11,255 nucleotides of DNA from Ignavibacteriota bacterium (lineage in GTDB: Bacteria > Bacteroidota > Ignavibacteria > UBA10030 > SZUA-254). A program made the position numbers and the translations under genes. Within the stretch, counting starts at the first letter, position 1. Each line of letters opens with the position of its first letter. The stretch is taken from positions 1-11,255 of the forward strand of contig JACPVN010000495.1 in NCBI GenBank assembly GCA_016191715.1, given 5' to 3'. Shown in pieces: positions 1 to 6,602 of this stretch. The notes beneath the pieces were generated by a model. It was given only the letters and a program-made list of their open reading frames with translations. It searched no databases and was not told the origin of the DNA.

Positions 1-2031
1 ATTGAACACATTGACGAACCACGGCAAGAGTTGGTTGAGCAAACCGATATTTTTTCGGTGAATGAAAAAGGCAGACAGGAAAAAGGTTGGACGAACAAAT
101 TAATTTGGGGAGACAACAAACTCATTCTTTCATCGCTTGCAAATGGTCCGATAAGAGAGGAGATAGAAAAGCAAGGGGGCATCAAACTCATTTACATTGA
201 CCCACCGTTTGCCGTTGGCGCTGATTTCAGTTATCAGATTACTTTGAATGGCGGTGATGATGAAGTAACCAAGAAGCCAAGTGTAATTGAAGAAATCGCT
301 TACCGTGATACATGGGGGAAAGGAATTTCTTCTTACCTGACAATGATGTATGAGAGATTAAAGATAATGCACTCATTACTTGCTGATGATGGTAGCATTT
401 ATGTTCATTGCGATTGGAGATTGAGCAATGTTATGAGATTTTTATTAGATGATATATTCAGCAAAGAAAATTTCTTGAATGAATTGGTTTGGTGTTATAA
501 AGAGCGAGAAAGAAAACTTCCATACTACAATCCTAAACATGATAACATTTATTTCTACTCTAAGAATATCAAAAACTCAGAGAGAGTATTTAATTGGCAT
601 TTAGTCTCTACGGAATACTCAGAAGTAACACGTTCAAAATTTAAATTCGATGATAATGATGACAAGGGACCTTATCAAATTCGTGGAAGAAATCTTCAAG
701 GAAGTCCGGTTCAAGCAGCTGATGGATTGAATAGGGAACACGAAATAAAATATCCTGATTTAACTTATCGTGATTACCTAAGTGATAGAGAAGGAGTGGC
801 TCCAAGAGATTGGTTTGAGTTGGGAATTATAAACAAAGCATCAGATGAAAGACTATACTACCCCACGCAGAAACCCGAAGCACTTTTAGAAAGAATAATA
901 AATGCAAGCAGCAATGAAGGAGATATAGTTGCAGATTTTTTTTGCGGTAGCGGAACGACAGCAGCAGTAGCAGAAAAATTAAAACGCAATTGGATAACAA
1001 CAGACATTGGAAGATTTTCTGTTCACACTACAAGAAAGCGATTGATACAAGTGCAGCGTGAGTTAAAAAAAATAAATCAACCGTATCATGCTTTTGAAGT
1101 TTTAAATCTTGGCAAATATGAAAGGCAACATTTCTTTGGCATCCCTGCGGGATTGCCAAAGAAAGAACAGGAAAAATTATTTGAGCAGAAAGAAGAGAAA
1201 TATATTTCACTCATCATTGACGGTTACGGTGCATCCGCCTTAGGCGGATACAAAATGTTGCATGGAAAAAAAGCAGGTCGCTTTGTTCATATTGGTCCGT
1301 TGAGTTATCCCGTTACAAAAACTTTGATTGATGAAATTTTTGAGGAGTGCAAAACAAATCTCATTACACAAGTTGATGTGTTGGGTTTTGAATTTGAAAT
1401 GAGTTTGACAGGCGATAAAAGTTACATCAAAGAAGAGCTGAAAGAAAAAGGAATTGACATTCGCCTGCGTTACATACCGCAGGATATTTTTGATAAGAGA
1501 GCAGTGGACAAAAAGCAAGTGAAGTTTTTTGATGTGGCTTACTTACAGGCGAAGGCAAGTGTGAAAGGAAAAACAGCAACCGTTCAACTCACCAACTTTG
1601 CAACTTACTACACACAAGACGACATTGAAGTGTTGGAAGACAAACTGAAAAAAGGAAGCAGCAGCATTGGCATTGAGAACGGACAGATTGTAAAAATCAC
1701 GAAAGAGAAAAACAACAAAATGACCCGTGAAGTCCTCACAAAAAATTGGCAGGACTGGATTGACTACTGGGCAATAGATTTCAACTATGAAGATAAACCC
1801 GAAGTAATTTTAATCGGCAGTCCCGCCGATGGCGGGACAAAGCAAGTAAAGACAGGCAACTTTATTTTTGAAAATGAGTGGCAAAGTTTCCGAACGAAAA
1901 AGAATAACGATTTAGAAATGACAAGCACCAAGCACGAATACAAAGAGAAAGGCAAATACAAAATCATGGTAAAGGTTGTTGACATTCTGGGAATAGATAC
2001 AAGTCAGGTTGTGGAAGTGGAAGTAAAATAA
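1..2031 (+). CDS. Type III-style site-specific DNA methyltransferase (Mod-like), 5' truncated by the window
   Basis: This is a beta-class amino-methyltransferase, predicted to methylate adenine N6 (or cytosine N4) in DNA as the Mod subunit of a type III restriction system. The frame is open from base 1, so the TTG at 31 is probably internal and the true start lies outside the window. Counting codons from base 1, motif IV is DPPF at residues 67-70, a variant of DPPY. The AdoMet-binding motif I, DFFCGSGTT, starts at residue 312. The order IV, then target-recognition region, then I defines the beta class. The tail (HEYKEKGKY and onward) resembles a PKD-type beta strand pattern of unknown role. 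No Res helicase-nuclease gene follows, so its partner, if any, is upstream. Codons are more A/T-rich than in the next genes, especially around 480-700, which hints at horizontal acquisition. Two GC palindromes interrupt the gene in frame. Confidence 0.88.
   Translation: MEHIDEPRQELVEQTDIFSVNEKGRQEKGWTNKLIWGDNKLILSSLANGPIREEIEKQGGIKLIYIDPPFAVGADFSYQITLNGGDDEVTKKPSVIEEIAYRDTWGKGISSYLTMMYERLKIMHSLLADDGSIYVHCDWRLSNVMRFLLDDIFSKENFLNELVWCYKERERKLPYYNPKHDNIYFYSKNIKNSERVFNWHLVSTEYSEVTRSKFKFDDNDDKGPYQIRGRNLQGSPVQAADGLNREHEIKYPDLTYRDYLSDREGVAPRDWFELGIINKASDERLYYPTQKPEALLERIINASSNEGDIVADFFCGSGTTAAVAEKLKRNWITTDIGRFSVHTTRKRLIQVQRELKKINQPYHAFEVLNLGKYERQHFFGIPAGLPKKEQEKLFEQKEEKYISLIIDGYGASALGGYKMLHGKKAGRFVHIGPLSYPVTKTLIDEIFEECKTNLITQVDVLGFEFEMSLTGDKSYIKEELKEKGIDIRLRYIPQDIFDKRAVDKKQVKFFDVAYLQAKASVKGKTATVQLTNFATYYTQDDIEVLEDKLKKGSSSIGIENGQIVKITKEKNNKMTREVLTKNWQDWIDYWAIDFNYEDKPEVILIGSPADGGTKQVKTGNFIFENEWQSFRTKKNNDLEMTSTKHEYKEKGKYKIMVKVVDILGIDTSQVVEVEVK
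1233..1249. repeat. Short GC-rich palindrome inside the methyltransferase gene
   Basis: ATCCGCCTTAGGCGGAT is a perfect inverted repeat with 8-bp arms around one central base. It is read in frame as Ser-Ala-Leu-Gly-Gly. It shares the core CCGCC-NNN-GGCGG and the same codon register with 1820-1838 and 10561-10575. Confidence 0.75.
1820..1838. repeat. Short GC-rich palindrome inside the methyltransferase gene (second copy)
   Basis: GTCCCGCC and GGCGGGAC form perfect 8-bp arms around GAT. It is read in frame as Pro-Ala-Asp-Gly-Gly and sits just before the conserved-looking ENEWQSFRTKK stretch of the protein. It is the longest-armed of the three related palindromes together with 1233-1249. Confidence 0.75.
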
Positions 2032-2043
2032 AAAATAATTGGT

Positions 2044-2064
2044 AACAAAATCCGAAATCAAACT
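2044..2064 (+). repeat. Short heptamer-unit stretch abutting the dioxygenase start codon
   Basis: Three 7-bp units end exactly at the ATG at 2065. The middle and following bases, TCCGAAATCAAA, recur at 5333-5344 at the end of the large heptamer array before the GlcF-like gene. No Shine-Dalgarno sequence is present. This is a weak, short member of the family described at 3576, 4323 and 5172. Confidence 0.4.
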
Positions 2065-3123
2065 ATGTCTATCTTAGGAATCCACCACATCACCGCCATC
2101 TGTTCCAACGCGCAGAGAACGGTTAATTTCTACACGAAGATTCTCGGGCTTCGGTTCGTGAAGAAGACCGTCAACTTCGATGACCCGGGTGCGTATCATT
2201 TGTATTTTGGTGATGAGGATGCAACACCGGGAACATTGCTCACATTTTTTGAATGGTCGTACTTGCCCAAAGGCAATTGGGGAATCGGGACAACGCATCA
2301 TCTTGCGTTGTGTGTCGGGACGCAGGAAGCGCAACTGAAATGGAAACGCTGGCTGATTGAACACGGAGTTCCTGTGTCGGGTCCGTATAACAGAACATAT
2401 TTTCATTCGATTTATTTTACTGACCCGGACGGGTTGATTCTTGAAATTGCTACACGAATTCCGGGATTTACTGTGGATGAATCTTCTGAAGAATTGGGAA
2501 CGCATCAAATCAATCCACCGATGGAACGAACGAGGTTTGGTCGGAACGAAGAAGAAATTTTTCAGTTGACGTGGGATGAATCAGTTCCGGAAATATCCAA
2601 CGAAATGAAACTTACCGGACTTCACCACATCACCGCTATCGCATCAAACATTGAAACGACAACACAGCTCTATACAGAAACACTGGGAATGCGTTTGGTG
2701 CAGCGAACGGTGAACTACGACGACACAACTTCGCCACACTATTATTATGGAGTCGGTAACGGAGCGCCGGGGACAATCATCACCTATTTTGGTTACTCAG
2801 CGGAGAAAATGCGCTACGGAAAACTTGGAACCGGAATGACGCATCACTTCGCGTTCGCAGTCGAGAATGAGGAAGAACAACTTCTCTGGCGTGTGAAGTT
2901 GATGAAAGCAGGGTTGCACGTTTCGCCTGTCATGAATCGTGTCTATTTCAAATCCATTTATTTCTCCGACCCCGACGGACACATTCTCGAAATCGCAACA
3001 CTGAAGCCGGGGTTCACGATTGATGAAAGCAAAGAAGAACTCGGCACGAATTTGAAATTGCCTCCGTGGTATGAATCGCGCAGGAAGGAGATTGAAGAAA
3101 CTCTACCTCCGTTAATGTATTGA
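2065..3123 (+). CDS. Two-module VOC/glyoxalase-family ring-cleaving dioxygenase
   Basis: The product is a 352-residue member of the vicinal-oxygen-chelate superfamily, related to the MhqO/PcpA/LinE type of Fe(II) (hydro)quinone ring-cleaving dioxygenases. Two homologous modules are visible. Module one begins GIHHITAI (His7/His8), with THH at 78-79 and a DPDG...LEIAT strand near residue 120-130. Module two begins GLHHITAI (His187/His188), with THH at 260-261 and DPDGHILEIAT giving Glu309. In PcpA-type enzymes the iron ligands are an N-terminal His, a His of the C-terminal module and a late Glu. Equivalents are His7 or His8, His260 or His261, and Glu309. The ATG at 2065 puts the HH motif at the usual N-terminal position. 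There is no clear ribosome site. The gene lies 33 bp after the methyltransferase and may be co-transcribed. The substrate cannot be read from sequence; quinone or aromatic detoxification is the family role. Confidence 0.88.
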   Translation: MSILGIHHITAICSNAQRTVNFYTKILGLRFVKKTVNFDDPGAYHLYFGDEDATPGTLLTFFEWSYLPKGNWGIGTTHHLALCVGTQEAQLKWKRWLIEHGVPVSGPYNRTYFHSIYFTDPDGLILEIATRIPGFTVDESSEELGTHQINPPMERTRFGRNEEEIFQLTWDESVPEISNEMKLTGLHHITAIASNIETTTQLYTETLGMRLVQRTVNYDDTTSPHYYYGVGNGAPGTIITYFGYSAEKMRYGKLGTGMTHHFAFAVENEEEQLLWRVKLMKAGLHVSPVMNRVYFKSIYFSDPDGHILEIATLKPGFTIDESKEELGTNLKLPPWYESRRKEIEETLPPLMY

Positions 3124-3140
3124 TGCATCATCATAATAAC

Positions 3141-3213
3141 TAACCCCACGATTCATCGTGGGGGTTAAACAAAAAATAAAACGGCTTTAGCCGTGAACTC
3201 ATGGCTAAAGCCA
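3141..3213. repeat. Nested palindromic element, REP-like, in a non-coding gap
   Basis: The 191-bp gap 3124-3314 holds two adjacent structures. First, 3141-3167 folds as a 12-bp stem (TAACCCCACGAT against ATCGTGGGGGTTA, one bulged G, loop TC). Second, GGCTTTAGCC (3183-3192) and GGCTAAAGCC (3203-3212) are exact inverted copies separated by 10 bases. Each half is also a small palindrome by itself, as in ACGGCTTTAGCCGT. No T-run follows either hairpin, so a plain intrinsic terminator is unlikely. The layout resembles repetitive extragenic palindromes or the folded end of an IS200/IS605-type element. No transposase is present. The rest of the gap, 3214-3302, shows nothing clear. Confidence 0.6.
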
Positions 3214-3314
3214 ATTAGGATTCTGAATATTTTCACCTCATCCTGAAAGATGGGGCTACTCAAAAGTTAACAGTAGAAATACTTTATGTTCATAAAAACA
3301 AAAAGGAACGAACA

Positions 3315-3575
3315 ATGGAACATTATAAAAACTGTCAAAGTTGCGGGATGCCAATGAAGAAAGATGAACAAGGAGGAGGAACAAACGCGGACGGGACGAA
3401 AAGTACGATGTACTGTTCGCATTGTTTTCAAAACGGCGCGTTTACTCAACCCAATATTACGGTTGAGCAAATGAAAGAACTTGTGAAAGGCAAACTGAAA
3501 GAGTTTGGCTTTCCCGGATTTTTAGCCGGACTGTTCACGAAAAATATTCCTAAGTTGGAACGATGGAGAGGTTAG
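3315..3575 (+). CDS. Small zinc-ribbon protein (putative zinc ribbon domain family)
   Basis: This 86-residue protein has a four-cysteine zinc site: Cys7-x2-Cys10 in NCQSCGMPM and Cys34-x2-Cys37 in YCSHC. Between them lies a Gly/Thr-rich loop (GGGTNADGTKS). The C-terminal half is a basic helical segment ending in IPKLERW. The whole pattern matches the small 'putative zinc ribbon' family (Zn_ribbon_2 type) at about its usual length. Its biochemical role is not established. The start is supported by AAGGA at 3303-3307, seven bases before the ATG, making it the only plus-strand gene here with a good Shine-Dalgarno site. The stop codon is followed immediately by a heptamer array. Confidence 0.87.
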   Translation: MEHYKNCQSCGMPMKKDEQGGGTNADGTKSTMYCSHCFQNGAFTQPNITVEQMKELVKGKLKEFGFPGFLAGLFTKNIPKLERWRG

Positions 3576-3687
3576 TTATTTGTTATCCGTTACTCGTTAT
3601 TCGGTTGTTGAAGGATAAACACCAAGTACAAAGAACAAAGTACCAAGTACGAAATAATTCGCAATTGACAATCCGCAATTCGAAATC
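3576..3687. repeat. Heptamer-phased array filling the zinc-ribbon/esterase gap
   Basis: The 112 bases between the stop codon and the next ATG divide exactly into 16 units of 7 bp. Left units look like TTATCCG (3583) and TTACTCG (3590). Right units look like AGTACCA (3639) and AGTACGA (3646), then CGCAATT (3660 and again 3674) and CGAAATC (3681). Left units read as reverse-strand relatives of forward words seen elsewhere, such as GARTAAC. The 19-mer ATTCGCAATTGACAATCCG at 3657-3675 recurs exactly at 5311-5329. No Shine-Dalgarno site is present before the esterase ATG. Confidence 0.8.
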
Positions 3688-4356
3688 ATGAATAAAAAAA
3701 ATCAGTCCACCCTCGTACATATCATTCAGGAACCGCGCAAGCCGGTTGGTGAAAAATATCCGACACTCATCTTGCTTCACGGCAGAGGTGCGGATGAACA
3801 TGATTTATTCGGACTTGCGGAGTATCTTGATGAACGTCTGTTGGTCATCAGCGCACGAGCGCCGTTTCAGTTTTCGTACGGCGGCGGGTTTACGTGGTAC
3901 GATATTCTTGAAGTAGGAAGACCGGAACCGAAGATGTTTGCTGAAAGTTATCGTCTTCTCAACCATTTCTTTGATGATGTGAAGAAACAGTATCCTGTTG
4001 ATGAATCAAACATATTTTTGCTCGGCTTCAGCATGGGAACAATGATGTCGTACTCGCTCTCGCTGACACGTCCGAACGAAATTGCCGGAGTGATAGCCAA
4101 CAGCGGTTACGTTCCTGAAGAAACGGATTTGAATTTTCAATGGGACAAATTGCACGGCACATCTTTCTTCGTTGCACACGGAACGCATGACCCGATTATT
4201 CCCGTTTCGATGGGTCGGCGTGCGAGATTGTTATTCGAACAAGCAAACGCGGATTTGACGTACAAGGAATATCCGATGGCGCATCAGATTAGTGATGAAA
4301 GTCTGAGTGACATGAATTTGTGGTTGAGTGAAAAGTTAAAAGTGAAAAGTAGTTGA
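3688..4356 (+). CDS. Alpha/beta-hydrolase, phospholipase/carboxylesterase family
   Basis: This is a 222-residue serine esterase of the Abhydrolase_2 (phospholipase/carboxylesterase, dienelactone-hydrolase-like) fold, probably cytoplasmic because no signal peptide is seen. The oxyanion-loop motif LLHGRGADEHD is at residues 29-39. The nucleophile elbow GFSMG gives Ser115, GTHDPIIP gives Asp168, and MAHQISDES gives His199, so the catalytic triad is complete and correctly spaced. The natural substrate is unknown; such enzymes hydrolyse carboxylic esters or acyl groups. The ATG directly abuts the upstream heptamer array and has no ribosome site. The last 11 codons (LSEKLKVKSS region) are written in 7-bp repeat units continuous with the downstream array. 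The native C-terminus may therefore have been extended or overwritten by the repeat. Confidence 0.88.
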   Translation: MNKKNQSTLVHIIQEPRKPVGEKYPTLILLHGRGADEHDLFGLAEYLDERLLVISARAPFQFSYGGGFTWYDILEVGRPEPKMFAESYRLLNHFFDDVKKQYPVDESNIFLLGFSMGTMMSYSLSLTRPNEIAGVIANSGYVPEETDLNFQWDKLHGTSFFVAHGTHDPIIPVSMGRRARLLFEQANADLTYKEYPMAHQISDESLSDMNLWLSEKLKVKSS

Positions 4357-4490
4357 GTAGATGAGTAGTTGAGTACAAAGACAAAAAGCAAGCAATGAAA
4401 AACAAATGACAAAGAACTAAGTACCAAGTACCAAGTACTCAGTACATTGAACAATACATCAGCAATCAGAAATCAGCAATCAGAAATGAA
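4323..4490. repeat. Heptamer-phased array from the esterase 3' end to the rhomboid start codon
   Basis: These 168 bases divide into 24 consecutive 7-bp units with no phase break. Examples are GAAAAGT (4330 and 4344), GTACCAA (4421 and 4428) and CAATCAG (4463 and 4477). The last unit, AAATGAA, ends one base before the ATG at 4491. In the register starting at 4372, most units fit NNAYNAN, with A nearly fixed at position 3. The first 34 bases lie inside the esterase gene, spanning its stop codon at 4354-4356. The remaining 134 bases are the whole intergenic gap. Confidence 0.82.
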
Positions 4491-5171
4491 ATGATTCCAC
4501 TAAGAGATACTAATCCTTCCAATACTACACCTGTGGTAAACTACATCATCATCGGTTTGAACGTGGTGGTGTTCGGTTTCGAGTTTTTGCTTGGTGAGCA
4601 TCAAGCAGAGTTGTTTTATTACTTCGGCGTGATTCCCGCGCGGCTCACTGCCTCCGCCGATTATGAATTCTCAGGACTCTTTTCGTTCTTCACTGTTTTT
4701 ACTTCAATGTTTCTGCATGGTGGTTTGTGGCATCTCATTGGTAACATGTTATTTCTCTATGTTTTCGGAGATAATGTGGAAGACCGGCTCGGACATTTCA
4801 AGTATATCATCTTTTATTTACTTGCAGGAGTAGCCGCCGCGCTTACTCAGGTCTTCATCGCACCTGAATCAGACGTGCCGATGATTGGTGCGAGCGGAGC
4901 AATTGCCGGCGTGTTGGGAGCGTATGTTTTTCTTTTCCCGCGGGCGCGTGTTTCAACGCTTATTCCTCTTTTTGTTTTCTTTCAAGTGATTGAACTCCCC
5001 GCGTTTCTTTTTCTTGGTTTATGGTTCCTGATGCAAATGTTTAGCGGAGTGATGTCGCTCGGCATTGGAGGAGATGCAGGTGGTGTCGCGTGGTGGGCGC
5101 ACATTGGCGGGTTTGCCGCGGGCGCCGCACTTTTACCAATCTTGAAAAAACACTCAAACGTATATGAGTAG
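4491..5171 (+). CDS. Rhomboid-family intramembrane serine protease
   Basis: The product is a 226-residue multi-pass membrane protein expected to have about six transmembrane helices. Rhomboids cleave substrate membrane anchors inside the bilayer using a Ser-His dyad. The nucleophile lies in GASGAIAG (Ser135) and the histidine in AHIGGFAAG (His204). The oxyanion-helix motif HGGLWHLIGNM contains Asn85, and a DRLGH loop follows. The N-terminal MIPLRDTNPS leader before the first helix is characteristic of one bacterial rhomboid group. The ATG at 4491 fits this leader. An out-of-frame ATG lies at 4486. No ribosome site is present because the upstream sequence is heptamer repeat. Neighbouring genes do not identify a substrate. 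Confidence 0.92.
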   Translation: MIPLRDTNPSNTTPVVNYIIIGLNVVVFGFEFLLGEHQAELFYYFGVIPARLTASADYEFSGLFSFFTVFTSMFLHGGLWHLIGNMLFLYVFGDNVEDRLGHFKYIIFYLLAGVAAALTQVFIAPESDVPMIGASGAIAGVLGAYVFLFPRARVSTLIPLFVFFQVIELPAFLFLGLWFLMQMFSGVMSLGIGGDAGGVAWWAHIGGFAAGAALLPILKKHSNVYE

Positions 5172-5346
5172 ATTGCTCTTCGTACTTTGTAATTAGTTCT
5201 TTGTCATTGGTCATTCGTCATTTGATTATCTTAGTTTGCTCTATGTGTTTTGTAAATTACGAACCACGAACCGTCAACCGTCAACTAAACAACCACTAAC
5301 CCGAAAATTCATTCGCAATTGACAATCCGAAATCCGAAATCAAATC
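5172..5346. repeat. Heptamer-phased array from the rhomboid stop into the GlcF-like start
   Basis: These 175 bases divide into 25 units of 7 bp starting at the base after the rhomboid stop codon. Left units follow TTNGTNA, for example TTTGTCA (5200) and TTGGTCA (5207). After about 5256 the orientation switches to ACCGTCA (5270 and 5277) and TCCGAAA (5326 and 5333). The left words are reverse complements of forward words such as TGACAAA in the array at 4323-4490. The last four units encode the first nine residues of the GlcF-like protein. Confidence 0.82.
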
Positions 5347-6602
5347 TCGGTGACATCCTCCACAAGTGCCTTCACTGCGGCTTATGTTTGCCTGTATGTC
5401 CGACCTACAATCTGACATTCAATGAAATGTCGTCGCCACGCGGACGCATACGGCTGATGAAAGAAGTGTTTGAAGATAAACTTGAAGTAAGCGAGAAGTT
5501 TGTTGATGAAATGTATTTTTGTCTGGATTGTCAGGCGTGTCAAACAATTTGTCCTGCTGGTGTGCAATACGGAGAACTTGTTGAAGATGCGAGACACATC
5601 ATTTCGGAAAAAAGAAAAGAACCATATGCTCTCCGGTGGTTCAAGTCTGTTTTTCTTGGGATTTTTTCTTCAAAACGATTGACGAAACTTTGGGCGAGAA
5701 TGTTATGGATGTACCAACATTCGGGTTTGCAGGAAGCGACTGAGCAATCCGGAATTCTCCGGCTATTTTCTCAACAATTACATGAGAAGCAATCACTTCT
5801 CCCTACTATCTCAGATTCATTTTTTGATGAATCATTTCCTGAAATCATCAAACCGAACGGAGAAGTACGGGGGCGGGTTGCGTTTCTTTCGGGTTGTATC
5901 ATGAATGTCGCGTTTGCAGAAATTCACCGCGATGCAATCGAGGTTCTGTTGAAGAACGGGTTTGAAGTCGTGATTCCGAAGGCGCAAGTCTGTTGCGGTT
6001 CTCTGCATGGACACAACGGTGAAATCAAACAGGCGAAAGAACTTGCACGAAAAAATATTGAAGTGTTTGAACAGTTCGGGTTCGACGCGTTGATTGTTGA
6101 CTCGGCGGGTTGTGGCGCGTTCATGAAAGAATACGGGAAACTGTTAACCGATGATGTTGCGTTTGCGATACGGGCAGAGCAATTATCAAACAAAACAAAA
6201 GACATCACGGAGTTTCTTGCCGGGATTGAACTTGTTCCTCCAACAACATCTATCAACAAACGGATTACGTATCATGAAGCGTGTCATCTTGTTCACACAC
6301 AAAAAATCAGTCAGCAACCGAGACAATTGCTCAAGCAAATTCCCGGGATTGAATTTGTGGAATTACCGGAAGCGACTTGGTGTTGCGGAAGTGCGGGCAT
6401 TTACAATGTTCTTCGGTTTGATGATTCGATGCAAATGCTAGAGCGAAAGATAAAGAACCTTCAATCAACACAAGCAGAAATTGTGGTGACAGCAAATCCC
6501 GGTTGTCATCTTCAACTTCAATACGGTATCAAAAAAAACGGGATGAACAACATTGAAGTCGTTCATCCCGTAACACTGTTGAAGAGAAGTTACTCTAAGT
6601 AA
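5319..6602 (+). CDS. glcF: GlcF-like (Fe-S)-binding oxidoreductase subunit with two CCG domains
   Basis: This 427-residue protein has the layout of the iron-sulfur subunit of glycolate oxidase (GlcF) and related lactate or heterodisulfide-type reductases, which pass electrons from a flavoprotein partner. The N-terminal half binds two [4Fe-4S] clusters: CLHCGLCLPVCP (Cys17, 20, 23, 27) and CLDCQACQTICP (Cys68, 71, 74, 78). The C-terminal half holds two cysteine-rich CCG domains: GCIMN with CCGSLHG (Cys225-226), and HEACH with CCGSAG (Cys355-356). Length is normal for the family. No flavoprotein (GlcD) gene is beside it, so substrate assignment is tentative. No ATG precedes the first cluster. 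The frame opens at 5289, and TTG 5319 is the only ordinary start, which places residues 1-9 within heptamer repeats. The 3' end overlaps the convergent gene by 13 bp. Confidence 0.85.
   Translation: MTIRNPKSNLGDILHKCLHCGLCLPVCPTYNLTFNEMSSPRGRIRLMKEVFEDKLEVSEKFVDEMYFCLDCQACQTICPAGVQYGELVEDARHIISEKRKEPYALRWFKSVFLGIFSSKRLTKLWARMLWMYQHSGLQEATEQSGILRLFSQQLHEKQSLLPTISDSFFDESFPEIIKPNGEVRGRVAFLSGCIMNVAFAEIHRDAIEVLLKNGFEVVIPKAQVCCGSLHGHNGEIKQAKELARKNIEVFEQFGFDALIVDSAGCGAFMKEYGKLLTDDVAFAIRAEQLSNKTKDITEFLAGIELVPPTTSINKRITYHEACHLVHTQKISQQPRQLLKQIPGIEFVELPEATWCCGSAGIYNVLRFDDSMQMLERKIKNLQSTQAEIVVTANPGCHLQLQYGIKKNGMNNIEVVHPVTLLKRSYSK
6531..6570 (-). terminator. Intrinsic terminator for the minus-strand pilin-like operon, inside the GlcF-like gene
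   Basis: CGGGATGAAC (6539-6548) and GTTCATCCCG (6561-6570) are perfect 10-bp inverted repeats with a 12-base loop. Read on the minus strand, the hairpin is followed at once by eight T residues (the A-run at 6531-6538). It lies 20 bp beyond the stop codon of the 6590-8905 gene, the expected place. It is embedded in sense coding sequence of the opposing gene. Confidence 0.78.

Noticed and set aside
2074..2508. 144-codon minus-strand frame opposite the dioxygenase
   Set aside because: It lies fully within a well-supported gene and shows no recognisable motif.
3141..3167. Intrinsic terminator of the dioxygenase gene
   Set aside because: The stem is strong, but neither strand has a T-run after it; it was kept only as part of a palindromic element.
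3236..3255. Weak hairpin CCTCATC/GATGGGG upstream of the zinc-ribbon gene
   Set aside because: The 7-bp stem needs a G-U pair and has no U-run or second copy; it is not distinguishable from chance.
3576..5346. CRISPR array as an explanation for the repeated intergenic units
   Set aside because: The units are 7 bp, contiguous and degenerate, with no alternating fixed repeat and unique spacer pattern and no cas genes.
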